This document shows positions 1 to 15,813 of a DNA stretch of 64,000 nucleotides, piece after piece. The position numbers were made by a program, and so were the translations under genes. The stretch is taken from contig JAXDDX010000043.1 in assembly GCA_034670405.1 (NCBI GenBank), positions 2,418,001-2,482,000 of the forward strand, given 5' to 3'. The stretch comes from Hoplostethus atlanticus. Lineage: Eukaryota > Chordata > Actinopteri > Trachichthyiformes > Trachichthyidae. Position 1 is the first letter of the stretch, and each line of letters begins with the position of its first letter. The notes beneath the pieces are model-generated. The model was not told where the DNA came from, made no database searches, and saw nothing but the letters and a program-made list of their open reading frames with translations.

Positions 1-92
1 GTCTGGGTCTGCTGTTGCAGGACCGCCGCCTGCGCCTCCTGCATGGCCACCAGTCGGCCCACCAGGTTCTCCAGTGGGGATGCCTCTGCCAT
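1..92 (-). CDS. gag-like N-terminus (partial, runs off the window)
   Basis: An ATG at 90-92 (complement) directly follows the primer-binding site and opens a frame of 30 codons to the window edge with no stop. The peptide begins MAEASPLENLVGRLVAMQ and continues Ala/Gln-rich. From memory this is a type of start seen in Gag of fish Gypsy elements, with an amphipathic leucine/valine helix and then a glutamine-rich stretch. Only the first residues are visible, so capsid and nucleocapsid domains cannot be assessed. The absence of a leader between primer-binding site and ATG is unusual. Confidence 0.65.
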   Translation of the reverse strand, partial: MAEASPLENLVGRLVAMQEAQAAVLQQQTQ

Positions 93-110
93 ATCCCGGA
101 CGAGCCCCCA
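93..110 (-). other. Retrotransposon primer-binding site, tRNA-Pro type
   Basis: On the minus strand the 18 bases are TGGGGGCTCGTCCGGGAT. This is the complement of the tRNA-Pro 3' end and the same primer site used by murine-leukaemia-type retroviruses. It sits one base from the LTR end (112) and abuts the gag ATG (92). Confidence 0.9.
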
Positions 111-111
111 C

Positions 112-526
112 TGTAGCAACGATGCTGCTACGGGTAGGCAGAGGCGGAGACTTGTGGTGGGGTTCACTGGCAGCAACGCCGTTTATTGTCCACACAGAAT
201 ATACACCTCAACACACTCGCACACACAGGGCTCTCTCGCCCCCTCCGCTCTCGGCGGGAACCGTCCGCTCTCTCTCTCTCTCGCTCTCTCTCTCACTCGC
301 TCTCTCTCTCGAGCCGCTCGCTCTCTCGCTCTCTCTCTCTCTCGCCCGCTCGCTCCGTGTTCCCGGCTCACTGACATGGGGGAGACACACATGCACAACA
401 GATATTAGTCCCCACTCAGTCGCGATGGGCTGCAGCCGGTGTCGGGGCAGGGCGAACCCGCCTGCCGGCCCGACTCCGCCCCCCGCCTCCAGCCATCTGC
501 CCAACCACACCCCCCAGTCTGCCACA
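112..526 (-). repeat. LTR (415 bp) of the left-edge Gypsy element
   Basis: The ends are TGTGGC (element 5' end, at 526) and GCTACA (element 3' end, at 112), a 5'-TG...CA-3' LTR. A polyadenylation signal AATAAA reads on the minus strand at 182-187, about 70 bases before the LTR end, which fits an R/U5 boundary. The middle (about 253-353) is an expanded impure CT/GA tract. Long open frames across it on both strands are products of this low-complexity tract and not genes. Confidence 0.85.
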
Positions 527-2193
527 CACTTTTAAAAACAGAGTGTTTTACAAAGGAGTAAAAAAAACAACTAAAACATAGACTCAACCGCAAAAGTATT
601 AAAAGCAGCAGGGAAAGAAAAAGACAAAGACTCTAAGTGAGAAGAGATCACCAAAGGATCCAAAATGCTTGATTGTAGAAATTCTTCACTTCAAAGAAAC
701 AGGTTTGAACAGCCTGCTGTGTGTCAAATCTCAATTTAGTACCACAACTTACACACAAACAATCAATTCATTTTTCTTAGTCAGTTTCCTTTGTTGAGAC
801 AGTCAAAAGATTGAGAGGAAGACTCGATTCCACTGAGTCACTATGTTTTTGTCATTCTTTCATGTACTGGCTATTGGTAACACTGTCAGCAGGACATGTA
901 AAGCAGGTCAAATGTAATGTGCTGTATTACTTAAATCTGCACTAGGCAACTTCAACACTTCGGCAACGACAGATTGAAGGACTTTGCCCAGAAATAAAGT
1001 AACGTGACATCAGTTTGACTTCAGAAATCAGAAATTAATTTGGACAAATAGGGTGAATTTACGGCATCTCATTTAAGGAAGATGGAAAACCCTTCTGCAG
1101 CTGCAACTTTGTGATTTAGGCTGGTAATATGGATGTATTTTTGCAAGCTGTTGTGTGGTGCAGCTTTAAATATGTAGTTCCTACAAGGCGAATATAGCAT
1201 GGATGAATCCGGCAAGCTGGGAGTGTGGCATGACATGCGGGGATGGGAGGAACACTGAGCTTTCCCAGGTTTTAAACATTCTTCAGGCATGCTGAGTATC
1301 TAGGTGCTGAGCTGCTTTGTTTCAGCTAAGATCTAATTAGGCTTGGGCCTTGATCCTGCTTGTCTGCTGGATGACTTCTGCCTTTTAAGCACTCATATAG
1401 CTCACAAGGCCGTTTTGACTTTGTTCTTGCCTATTTCCATTTGTATTTTTTCTTTCAAATGTTGTACTGTTGCTTGTTTGTCATGATGTGTGTGTTTTTT
1501 GGTGAGTGGAGAGTTTGTTTGGTGGAAAGTTTTTAATTTCAATAGGTCCACCTTAATACAATGAGGTTAAATTAAAATATTATCCTGGTCAAGCCAGGAG
1601 AAACAACTTATTGTGGCATAAAACATACAGTCAGCCACGCGGCAGCTTTCCTCAAGCCGTCAGCAGCTCAGAGCCCATATCACGGCCCGTCGAGCCGGCC
1701 TACAGTCGGGGAATGGGAATTAAGAGCGCCGTGGCTTTCCGACAGCATACTATGCATTTCTAAGAGCACTTTGCTTTCTCCCTCCCTCCCTCTACCTGTT
1801 CAAAGCCTAAGTCCTAGAGGCAGCGTGCAACGCAAATGCAAAAAGCTGTCTGTATGGAACCACATCAGGCCTGAAAGCTGTGCTTAGACATGGAGGTGTG
1901 GGTTGGCTTAAATGGAGCCTGAGTGACATCTAGTGGATGATTGGTCCTGTTGTCCCTACAGCTTGTGTGTCAGTATGTCCTGTCTAAGGATGTAAATTGT
2001 CCATATGTCTGTGGATCAGTGCCTTAAAGACAAAATCCTCTACCTTTGCAACACAGGAGCATGAAATGATTCTGGCCCTGATTAGGCATTGCAGTCTTGA
2101 CAGTTTTACATGCATCAGCCAGAATACAGCATCACTGTGAATTTATTATATATTATACATATTATATGTCATTTAGGTTCAAGGGACAATATT

Positions 2194-2194
<1 letters not shown>
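527..2194. other. Intergenic stretch with no recognisable gene
   Basis: AT-rich single-copy-looking DNA. No frame has recognisable protein similarity, and the open frames are short (about 60-75 codons) without splice context. I see no repeat family I can name here. Confidence 0.6.

Positions 2195-2236
<42 letters not shown>
2195..2236. repeat. (CA)n microsatellite
   Basis: About 21 uninterrupted CA units, followed by a short imperfect tail. Confidence 0.98.
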
Positions 2237-2242
<6 letters not shown>

Positions 2243-2691
2243 GGTCAAACCCACCTGCTTGATAGACTTTGAGAAGCCCAAAGTCAATTTCAGGACTCCT
2301 GCAAAACTTCTACAGGCATGCATTGAATTTCAATGGAAAGACTGACCAGTTATATGTTGCATGAACTCAAATGAACACAGGTCACTGGAACACCAAGAAA
2401 CCCCTTCCAGGTTGCCTTTTCTACCTTCTCCTCTTCTTGGAAAAAGCCCTTTGTTGGTTTTGACCACTACTGTGACTTCTAGAAAAGTCACAGGCAACAT
2501 GCTGTACTACCAAGTTACTACTAAGACCCTGCAAAGCAAGTTTACAAACTAATGTGAGCTGGCAGATGTTCGCTTTACTACAGAGAAGCTAACTGTTAGC
2601 CATTTTCTAGGTTGCAGGGAAAAAAATCCATGGCTCTGCAAAGAACAGCAGGCGCCTGTACCTTCAGTTGGCAGTCAGGGTACGGGCTGGC

Positions 2692-2929
2692 TGCTGCAGT
2701 TAAAAGTTTTGTTAAATTATTGCCAATCTTCAGTTTCAGGTGACGAGGGAGAAGCTCAAGACTCTTGAGAGACTCCATTTGGGACTGTGTGAATTATGCA
2801 TCGTGACTTTGACATCTTAAACACTTCCCCTGTCGAGGCCTCAAAGCAATTATAGATAGATGTGTCTCCTTATTATTCATTAACAACACCACAAAACCAC
2901 AGACGGTTGACTGGTTTCACAGCAGCGCG
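2692..2929 (+). repeat. 5' LTR of the decayed Gypsy element
   Basis: It matches 4898-5131 in order, with shared blocks such as GTGTGAATTATGCAT, ATAGATAGATGTGTCTCCTT and CACAAAACCACAGAC. Substitutions and small indels are frequent, so the insertion is old. Exact ends are uncertain by about 15 bases. Confidence 0.8.
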
Positions 2930-3378
2930 AGTCAACAGACATAGTTTTGAAATGTAAATTGATACTGCAGCCTCACTTCATATCATTCCCAAGAGAACGT
3001 ATGAGGAGATATTTTCACACCTGCCACTAGGGCGTTCTCATGTCACACTTATGCCTCCTTCACTTTCTACTCATGTATGTGCAGTAGCCTGTTGGTGTGA
3101 ATGAGAAGTAAAGGTATTCATAGTGTTGTTCTTCACTGAGTACATCAGAGTGTAATTGGTTCTTAGAAAGATCTAGTCATATGATGGCGTGTGTGTATCA
3201 TTTGGACGCACAATTCTGAAAAGAGATAACATGGTTTTGAATGTAACATTTCCTTTTGCAAGAGATTTGTGGAGTTTTGCATTATTATTGTTTATTGTTT
3301 TACTGTTGTAAAAACTGTATTAGCCAAACACAAATAGAATAAGAAAACTACTGTCTACTGTAAAAACAAACCAACAAA

Positions 3379-3960
3379 CAAAGAACAGCAGGCGCCTGTA
3401 CCTTCAAATGTGAACGAACTCAGGGCCTTTCCTGGTCTTGTCAACTACTATGAAGGATTTGTGCCACAGCAGAGCACAGTCCTTGTGCCACTCTACAGGT
3501 TGCTGAAAGATCAAGTGACTTTGCATTGGACTAAAAGGGAACACGATGCACTCGAGAAGTGTGTGGTCGGGTGATCGGGTCTCAGCTCACTATGATCTCA
3601 CTCTACCACTGACATTAGCATGTAACACCACTGCATATGGGTTTGATTCGCACTATGTCAAATGGTGAGCAATGCCCTGTCGCCTTTGCCTCTCGAACGT
3701 TGTCTCTAGCAGAGAACATGTTTTCACAAAGCTTTAGGACTGATCTACGGAGTGAAGAAGTTCCATCAATATTTACGGGGTAGACATTTCAATCTAGTAA
3801 CCGACCACTGCCCCTTGACATTGTTTGGAGAACACAAGAACCTACCTGCCATGGCTGCTGCACATATCCAGCTGTGGGACATTATTTTGCCAGCCTAGGA
3901 TTATTACATTGTCTATCACAAATCAGAGAACCACAGCAATGCTGATTGATTGGCACGTGT
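3379..3960 (+). pseudogene. Gypsy pol relic: RT-RNaseH connection and RNase H
   Basis: Broken frames translate to segments close to the RT-RNaseH connection of Gypsy elements: a PVPSNVNELRAF-like stretch, LVNYY, LYRLLKD, then LHWTKREHDALEK. Later come VTDHCPLTLFGEHK and a terminal H-NAD-like stretch typical of Gypsy RNase H. Stops (for example in the LPA-stop-DYY stretch near 3896) and frameshifts interrupt it. It is homologous to pol but not functional. Confidence 0.8.
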
Positions 3961-4379
3961 TGACTCTACCTGAAACGAGTGACTGAGGCAGTGTCATCTT
4001 ATGTCCATGCTTCCTGGCACAGACAGGAAGTACTATTGAACGCAACCCAAGTTGCAAAACTGAAGCAGACAAGCATTCTGAGGCCTACAGGTATGTCATG
4101 GAGGGTTGGCCTACTGAGAATGAACTGTCAACTGAACAAGGCTGTGTCTTATGGGGTACCAGAGTTGTAGTGCCAGATAAAATGAGGAGATTGGTGCTAA
4201 ACAGGGCATTTTGGGTATTGTTAAAAGGAAAGCATTAAGTTTCAAATATGTCCATTAGACTTAACTAGACTCAAAAGTAGAGCAGATCTGTAAAGAGTAT
4301 GAAACATATCAGGAATATGTGGAACAGAAGTACCGCTACACCCGTAGGAGTTTCCAGGTGAGTGTTGGAAAAGATTCAG

Positions 4380-4801
4380 ATTATCAAATCACTTCACAAG
4401 ATACCATTACCAAGGTTGAGGAGATTGTTTGCCTCATATGACTACTGGAACAGATGGTCACCGACTATGCCACTACCTTCACTTCAGAGAAGATCCAGGC
4501 CTTCATCAAGCCGAACGGGATTCTGCACAGCACCAGTGCACCTAGAGACCCGGCAACGAATGGCCTGGCAGAAACGTATGTTCAGACATTCAAAGCAGGC
4601 ATAAGGAAGCTTGCCAGTACCTCCCTAGACATTGAGGACAAAATCTCTTTGTTCTTGCTACAGTATCGCATCACACTGAATTGCTCAACGGGCCAGTGTC
4701 CTGTTGATGTATTCTTGCATAGACACATACGCACCAGATTTGACTTCCAATCAAGCATCAATCAGACTGTACGCAAGAAGCAGTATCAGAGCCTAAAAAT
4801 G
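4380..4801 (+). pseudogene. Gypsy integrase core relic
   Basis: The frame at 4454-4804 includes MVTDYATTFTSEKIQAFIK, then SAPRDPATNGLAETYVQTFK, then LLQYR and STGQCPVD. These are the second catalytic Asp region, the catalytic Glu helix (NGLAE) and the C-terminal core of a retrotransposon integrase. The first Asp segment and zinc-binding domain are not intact. It lies just upstream of the 3' LTR, as expected for the end of pol. Confidence 0.85.
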
Positions 4802-4897
4802 TAGAGTGTTTATTTGGACACTGTATTGCTTCACACCAAATGTCTCTATTTGCAGTGGTACTCAAAGCTTTCTTCCTCACTGGCAAGGGCTAGCAAG

Positions 4898-5131
4898 TGT
4901 CATTGTTAAAAGTCTTGTTAAGTTATATCTTCAAGTTCAGGTGGAGAGGGAGAAGTACAGAACTCTAGAGGCTCTGTGTGAATTATGCATAGTGACTTTG
5001 ACATCTTCCCCTGTCAAGGTGTCCTAACAGTTATAGATAGATGTGTCTCCTTATGCTTTGTGAACACATTATTCATTAATAAAGCCACAAAACCACAGAC
5101 AGGTTTAGGTGACAGTGTGACTATTTTTACA
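4898..5131 (+). repeat. 3' LTR of the decayed Gypsy element
   Basis: Direct-repeat partner of 2692-2929. It contains an AATAAA (in ATTAATAAAGCC) near 5080, a plausible polyadenylation signal. Confidence 0.8.
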
Positions 5132-5414
5132 GCAGGACTACACTTTCAATATATAACCTCATATTTGCTCGTGTTTCCTATTATTAACAGATGCCATTAG
5201 TTGGAGACTTTTATCTAAAGCACATTACACTTCATGGATGGCCCTAGTAGGTCAGTATTAGTGCTATGCTCTACCCATTGAGCAGCACAGGAAAATGATT
5301 TGAAAAGCTACCAGCTAGAATCGCTCAGAATCACAATTGTACAGGTCTTTTGAAGTATTACAAGCATGAAGATTTGTACAGTAGTAAGGGTTTTTTAACT
5401 GTGCCTCATTAGTA

Positions 5415-5500
5415 GGGTTGGGTAGTAACAGAGTACTTGTAATGATGTTGCATATTCTAAATTTAAAAAATGTAACTGTATCCCATTACATTACCTAAAA
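5415..5500. repeat. Interspersed repeat end interrupted by a Tc1-type insertion
   Basis: The GGTTGGGTAGTAACAGAGTA start and the following T/A-rich 'taact..attacatt' text resemble the end of a repeat common in fish genomes. The short element beginning at 5501 cuts it. Family assignment is from memory and tentative. Confidence 0.4.
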
Positions 5501-6034
5501 TACACTATATGGCCAAAAGTCAGTGCACACCCCTACTAGTTATTGAGTTCAGGTGTTCTTCAGGGTTTGGGCTTGGCCCCTTAGTTCCAGTGAAGGTAAT
5601 CTTAATGCTACAGGATACCAAGACATTTTAGCCAATTGGACGCTTCCAACTTTGTGGCAACAGTTTGGGGAAGGCCCTTTGCTGTTCCAGCATGTTTTTG
5701 CAAGCTGTGCCCCTGTGCACAAAGCGAGGTCCATAAAGACATGGTTAGACCAGTTTGGTGTGGAGGAACTCGACTGGCCTGCACAGAGCCCTGACCTCAA
5801 CCCCATTGAACACCTTTGGGAGGAACATCACCGCCTGACCTCACTAATGCTCTTTTGGCTGAATGATAGACACACTCCAAAAGCTTGTGGAAAGCCTTCC
5901 CAGAAGAGTGGCGGCTGTTATAGCAGCAAAGGGTCCAACTCCATATTAATGCCCATGGTTTTAGAATGGGATGTCCAGCAAGCTCATATAGGTGTGATGG
6001 TCAGGTGTCCACTGACTTTTGGCCATATAGTGTA
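5501..6034 (+). mobile_element. Non-autonomous Tc1/mariner-type element (copy 1, complete ends)
   Basis: Terminal inverted repeats match perfectly over about 25 bases: the left end begins TACACTATATGGCCAAAAGT and the right end is its reverse complement. The TA at each outer edge is the expected TA target duplication. The 534-bp interior keeps only the C-terminal part of a transposase, including DWPAQSPDLNPIEHLWEE with the last two acidic catalytic positions (D...E). The N-terminal DNA-binding domain and first Asp are gone. A deletion after GGAGGAA removes about 40 bases present in the copy at 40391-40737. Confidence 0.92.
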
Positions 6035-7819
6035 TAATGTATTCTGATTATGGAGACTCTTTAGAGAAACATTTAGAGGATTAATCAAATAAAATCAAAT
6101 ATAATTATAATGAAATAAATAAAATGTGTCATAGAAGAAAAATTGTTTGTATACAAAACTGAATATTGTTATTTTTCACTTTTTCTTATATGTACCATAA
6201 AACTTCCTATAAAGGCCGAGTCTCAAATAGTGTCTGGATCTCAATAGCCGTGGAACCACGGTTCTCAGGCTTCACCTCAAAGAAACACTGAGTAACATTT
6301 TTTAAGTACATTCATTTCTGTCAATGTTTTTTTACGTACAGTAATGTTGTCTTCCCTTGTAATACAGATGGTAGCCACAAGATGGTGTCATTTGATCTGA
6401 GAATATACTGTATGTCACTATCAGAAAACTAGTTTTACTACACATGACCTCTGTCTTTCATGTCTTTCTGTCTTTCTTTTTAATCCTAGTTTTCTTTACA
6501 TTATTTTTTTTTTTTTTCCCCTTTAGGCTGCAATGCAGCATATCTACAGTTTGCCATTGTAGCACCTGTAAAAAGATATTTTTTTAATACCTGCCCAATC
6601 CCTTCAATGTTTTGTTTAATAATATACTATTGCACCTGCCAGTAGGTGGCGGAGTGAGCGGTTTGTAGTTCATTTTACTGGAAGACATAGAAGAAGGCGT
6701 ATTGCGGCAGTTAGTTGAACTTGCGTTAATTCTTGCGATCGCAAGATCGCAACATCCTGGAGGGACTGAATAGAATTTGATCCTGTTCAGTGACTGTCTG
6801 ATGGTAGCCTACTGCGATGCACTGCTCTTCATTCCTCTGATATGTATAATGGTGTGTCTATTGTTGGTCCTCCACTGTTCTTTTGCATTAGATTAGATCA
6901 GTTATGTTGCGTTATATTAGAACAGTTGCAATTATTTTACAACTGATAATAAAAGTAGATGCATATTGCAATGTGTCATGCCTCGCTTAAAGCCACATGA
7001 TGAGTTTATGAATACATTTCATGTCTCATGAAACAAAATCAATATTTTCTGTGAATGTACTCTTCATTTAAACTCGGTTCTCTATCCCAGTTTCCCTACC
7101 ATTGAATAGCTGTGGTGGGTCACCCTGCCTCAAAGAGCTGCTACCCTAAAATAATTTCATTAGTCTGGGTTTCTTCTGAAAGTTTTATTGTCCCATGATC
7201 TAAATGCTGTTTTTCCACCCTGCCAAGAATAAAAGGAAAAATTGCCTTTGACAACATTTTAATTGTTCAGCTTCATAATCGTAGCCTGAGGTCAACCTGT
7301 TAACCACAGTCATGAGTCTACCTGTCCTCTCTAAGGTACTGCAATGATGCCAATTGATAGGAGCCTCCCAGCATCTACAGTCGGAATAAATACACAGACA
7401 AGAGAGCCACCCCAAAGTAATGAATCATTTTGGTGATCATCCAGTACAATTCCTTATTATTCCTTCTAGAACATTCTGTTATGCTATATGGTAAGCAAGT
7501 AAATGCAATAGAGACTTGGACTGGACTGGCAGGACTGCAGGGATTCAGTATAGACATTAGACATATTGTGTTGGATTGTTTTTGGATTTTGTGTGACGAA
7601 AATGAATGGATGAAATTCACAGAAAATTACAGTCCATATAATTATCTTTCAGTTATCTCGGGGAAGGTAATTTAATGACAACACAGAAGTGCATTTTACT
7701 TGATCTTTACAAGATGTTTTTATGTGTCATGACACAGAAATTTTAACAATCGGGGGTTATTTTTAGTTTAGTTTCAAAATAATGTTTAAGTGAAATTTTG
7801 GTGGAATTGATAGGGTTGG
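6035..7819. other. Intergenic stretch without recognised genes
   Basis: AT-rich. The segment 6640-6760 (CCAGTAGGTGGCGGAG ... AGAAGAAGGCGT) resembles a short repeat scattered through fish genomes. No coding exon is evident on either strand. Confidence 0.5.
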
Positions 7820-8351
7820 TGTGGCAAGGTGCCACAAAACCGGGGTCCGTGACAGACAGAGACATAGGCAGGGGAGAGTTAATTGGCCAGCAGGGCCGTT
7901 TTATTCACACAGTCCAGAATAATACCAACGGCCCGGGTCTTGACGGCAGCGCGCCGTCGGCGCCGTCTCCCTCCGCCGGCGCCCTCCTTCGGTCCCGGTG
8001 GGCCAGCCGCGGAGCCCCAAGGCTGCCCCAGCCTGCCAGGCTTCCAGGGGCATCCTGCCCCAACCCCGACTGGTCAGCCCTTGCAGGCGGCTCCCGACTG
8101 CGTCCTCCGCGGACCTCCGCTGGACACAGCCGACTGGATCCTCCATCCACGTCGGCTCCCTGGTCACACAGCCAGTCTCTCACCCTGGCGCGCACCCACT
8201 CACACATTCACACACACGTTAAAAAGGCCCCAGCTGCAATCAGTCCCAACTAGCTGCAGCTGGTACCGGATCCAGGAAAGAAGCAGTCCACTAACTCACC
8301 TCTCTCCTGGATCCAATTAAGCCTCCCCCACCCTCCCTCCAGTCCGCCACA
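7820..8351 (-). mobile_element. Solo LTR (532 bp) with perfect 5-bp target-site duplication
   Basis: On the minus strand it starts TGTGGCGGACTGG and ends CACCTTGCCACA. It is immediately bracketed by GTTGG at 7815-7819 and GTTGG at 8352-8356, a 5-bp target duplication typical of Gypsy and retroviral integration. AATAAA reads on the minus strand inside the GTGTGAATAAAACGG stretch near 7900, a likely polyadenylation signal. The body is GC-rich, and its open frames of up to 151 codons are not genes. No internal region is present, so LTR-LTR recombination has removed it. Confidence 0.93.
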
Positions 8352-8356
8352 GTTGG

Positions 8357-8410
8357 ATACTGATGCTTCATGTTAACTAGGGGAGGATCTAAAGCCTAGC
8401 ACTGAGTGGC
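8357..8410 (+). repeat. Short copy of the 9629-9885 repeat
   Basis: GATACTGATGCTTCATGTTA and the following CTAAAGCCTAGCACTG recur at 9629-9680 in the same orientation. The solo LTR inserted at the left edge of this copy. The two copies bracket the env relic. Confidence 0.75.
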
Positions 8411-8779
8411 TCTTTTTCATGCTGTGGTCGCGACTATTTCACTGTGATATGCACTGATTTTTCTCACTCTGCCAATTCCTGTTGTTATTGCAGATGCAGG
8501 TGTTATGTCGTCTAAAGCAAATTAAACAACCTTGAGATATTGTAGCTAAACGAAAACACATAGATGAATTCGAAATGTCCTAGCTAACAATAACAGTGGT
8601 ATTTTGTCTTCCTGGCTTCAGTCTGATAGAAGTGGGAAAATACATTTACAAGGTTAGCTCAGCAAGTAAATACTAGTTGTTATGTATGTGCTTTGCTCCA
8701 TTGATTTGCAGGTGAAGGGAGGCCTATGATTGCCTTGGCTATAACCCAGTGTGATACTTATGTTTTTCATTCAAGTCTT

Positions 8780-9520
8780 TCAGCAGTGTAACCTTAGTGG
8801 ATGTTCGGGTCGGAAAGGTCCATCCTGCATCATTGTAAACCACATCAGTGGATGTCGAGTTGCAAACAATGCCCAAACCCTCCTCAGCCAATACATGTTT
8901 CAATAGTACCCCAAAGATTTAACTGGTGCTTGCAGGGTTCTATTATTAAACACTTCCTAGGGAACTCCAACTTACACCGTACTCCCTATTGGCTGGAATG
9001 GTAGATGTGCTTTAGGATACTTAGTGCCTGCTATGAGAGCAGTGTCTGAGATGCCAGTTCCCCCACCTGAATACAGAGTTTGTCATAAGAGAGATAGTGA
9101 TCTTTTCATACCCGAACTCCGTTCACCAGGATGTTAGGAGTGTTGATCCCATATGGTGTTGCAAGCAACCAAGACCACATCAGAGATTTGTCCATAGCTG
9201 TGTCTGGTTTGGCTAATTCAACGGCAATTTTAGGTCACGTGTTTACAGAAGAATTAAGTGATGTGAGAATGGTAGCCCTACAAAACAGAGCTGCTTTAAA
9301 TGATCTCCTGGCTGCCCAGGGAGGGGTCTGTGCATTGGTTGGACCGGAACGTTGTACTTTTGTTCCTGATTACAATGCCTCTATGTCACAGATAATTCAC
9401 CATCTGGAAACTGCCCATGACACTTCGCCTTCACCTTTCCTTTCACCACTTGCTTGGATATTGTCAGAGAAAGGACAAAAGGGGGAATGTGGAAAAGTTT
9501 TAATATACTGTATGACATGA
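8780..9520 (+). pseudogene. Endogenous-retrovirus envelope relic (SU C-terminus and TM ectodomain)
   Basis: The frame from 9131 reads through a region like a retroviral transmembrane subunit: a heptad-rich helix, then LQNRAALNDLLAAQGGVC. This matches the immunosuppressive-domain/disulfide-loop region of gamma-type Env. The loop is C-x6-C followed by Thr, so the third Cys of the usual CX6CC motif is absent. Just upstream, in another frame, is a basic HKR site near 9090 where the SU/TM cleavage would fall. Upstream SU-like text (8801-9004) ends in a stop. The membrane anchor is not visible after 9520. Frameshifts and stops make it non-functional. No gag or pol lies beside it. Confidence 0.65.
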
Positions 9521-9628
9521 AATAGTAGAAGAGGTAATACACATATGTATTAATAGTAGCAGTAGTTGCAGTACATGTATGCCATGCTGTATCTGATTCA
9601 TATAAAGGTTTCAAGGATTGTTTCAAGG

Positions 9629-9885
9629 ATACTGATGCTTCATGTTAACTAGAGGATGACCTAAAGCCTAGCACTGTCTCCAAGTGATCTGTCTTCCAAC
9701 ACTGTTTTGTCTCTTCTAGCGACCTTGTTATTCTGACCTGAGGTAAACCTGAAGGGGCTTGTGAAACTTGTAGGTATAAAGATCCTGCTCACTCTTAGAG
9801 GGGCAGATAAATGATTGACTGCTGTTTGAGCTGGTTTCTCTCCATGCTGCAACATGATTAAATGATCACTCTGCTTAAACAACTT
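9629..9885 (+). repeat. Interspersed repeat, inverted partner at 17465-17710
   Basis: About 255 bp here match the reverse complement of 17465-17710 at high similarity. Shared blocks include CCAAGTGATCTGTCTTCCAA, ACCTGAGGTAAACCTGAAGG and CCATGCTGCAACATG. A third, short copy is at 8357-8410. It could be an LTR of the neighbouring env-bearing element or an independent family. I see no coding potential. Confidence 0.85.
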
Positions 9886-10163
9886 TCAGTGGCAATTGAC
9901 TTCTTTGACACTCAGCAATACGCTGATTTATGTATTTATGTATTAAGAGAAATAAGAAATCATGCACAGATGTTTCAGCTGTATTCCAAAATCCCATTAC
10001 ATTTATTTCCTGGAAAACACATTTATTATATTAAAACCCTTTTAATTGTGACGATCTATCAGTTTTCCCGTTCTTCCTTAATCCCAAACATCTACGGTTA
10101 CTCCCCTCATCCCCTGCAGTTACCGGGGACGTAACATATGTAAAACTCAATTCTCTAACATAG

Positions 10164-15813
<5,650 letters not shown>

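Larger units (their letters stand above)
1..526 (-). mobile_element. 5' end of a Gypsy-type LTR retrotransposon, cut by the window edge
   Basis: Read on the minus strand, this is an LTR, then a primer-binding site, then the first codons of gag, in the canonical order. The rest of the element lies left of the window. The LTR opens with TGTGGC and closes with GCTACA, one base before the primer-binding site. The same TGTGGC opening occurs in the solo LTR at 7820-8351, so the two may be related families. The segment is GC-rich and contrasts with the AT-rich flank beginning near 530. Whether the element is complete cannot be told from here. Confidence 0.85.
2639..5135 (+). mobile_element. Decayed Ty3/Gypsy LTR retrotransposon with both LTRs
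   Basis: Two diverged copies of a roughly 235-bp sequence (about 2692-2929 and 4898-5131) flank a plus-strand pol relic. The relic contains the end of the RT-RNaseH connection (about 3379-3560), an RNase H/connection segment (about 3600-3960) and an integrase core piece (about 4440-4790). Frames are broken by many stops and frameshifts, and gag, protease and the RT active site are missing. The element is much shorter than an intact Gypsy (about 5 kb or more) and cannot encode working proteins. Confidence 0.85.

Noticed and set aside
74..535. Open frames of 105-153 codons across the left-edge GC/CT-rich stretch
   Set aside because: They lie inside the LTR and its CT repeat. The amino-acid content (SLSLS, RERER) is that of a dinucleotide repeat and both strands are open.
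7798..8320. Several overlapping 74-151-codon frames on both strands
   Set aside because: All fall within the GC-rich solo LTR, where stop codons are rare by composition. No conserved motif.
9131..9520. A domesticated (syncytin-like) env gene
   Set aside because: The frame lacks a signal peptide, intact SU and membrane anchor, is cut off by stops upstream, and has a substituted cysteine in the disulfide motif.
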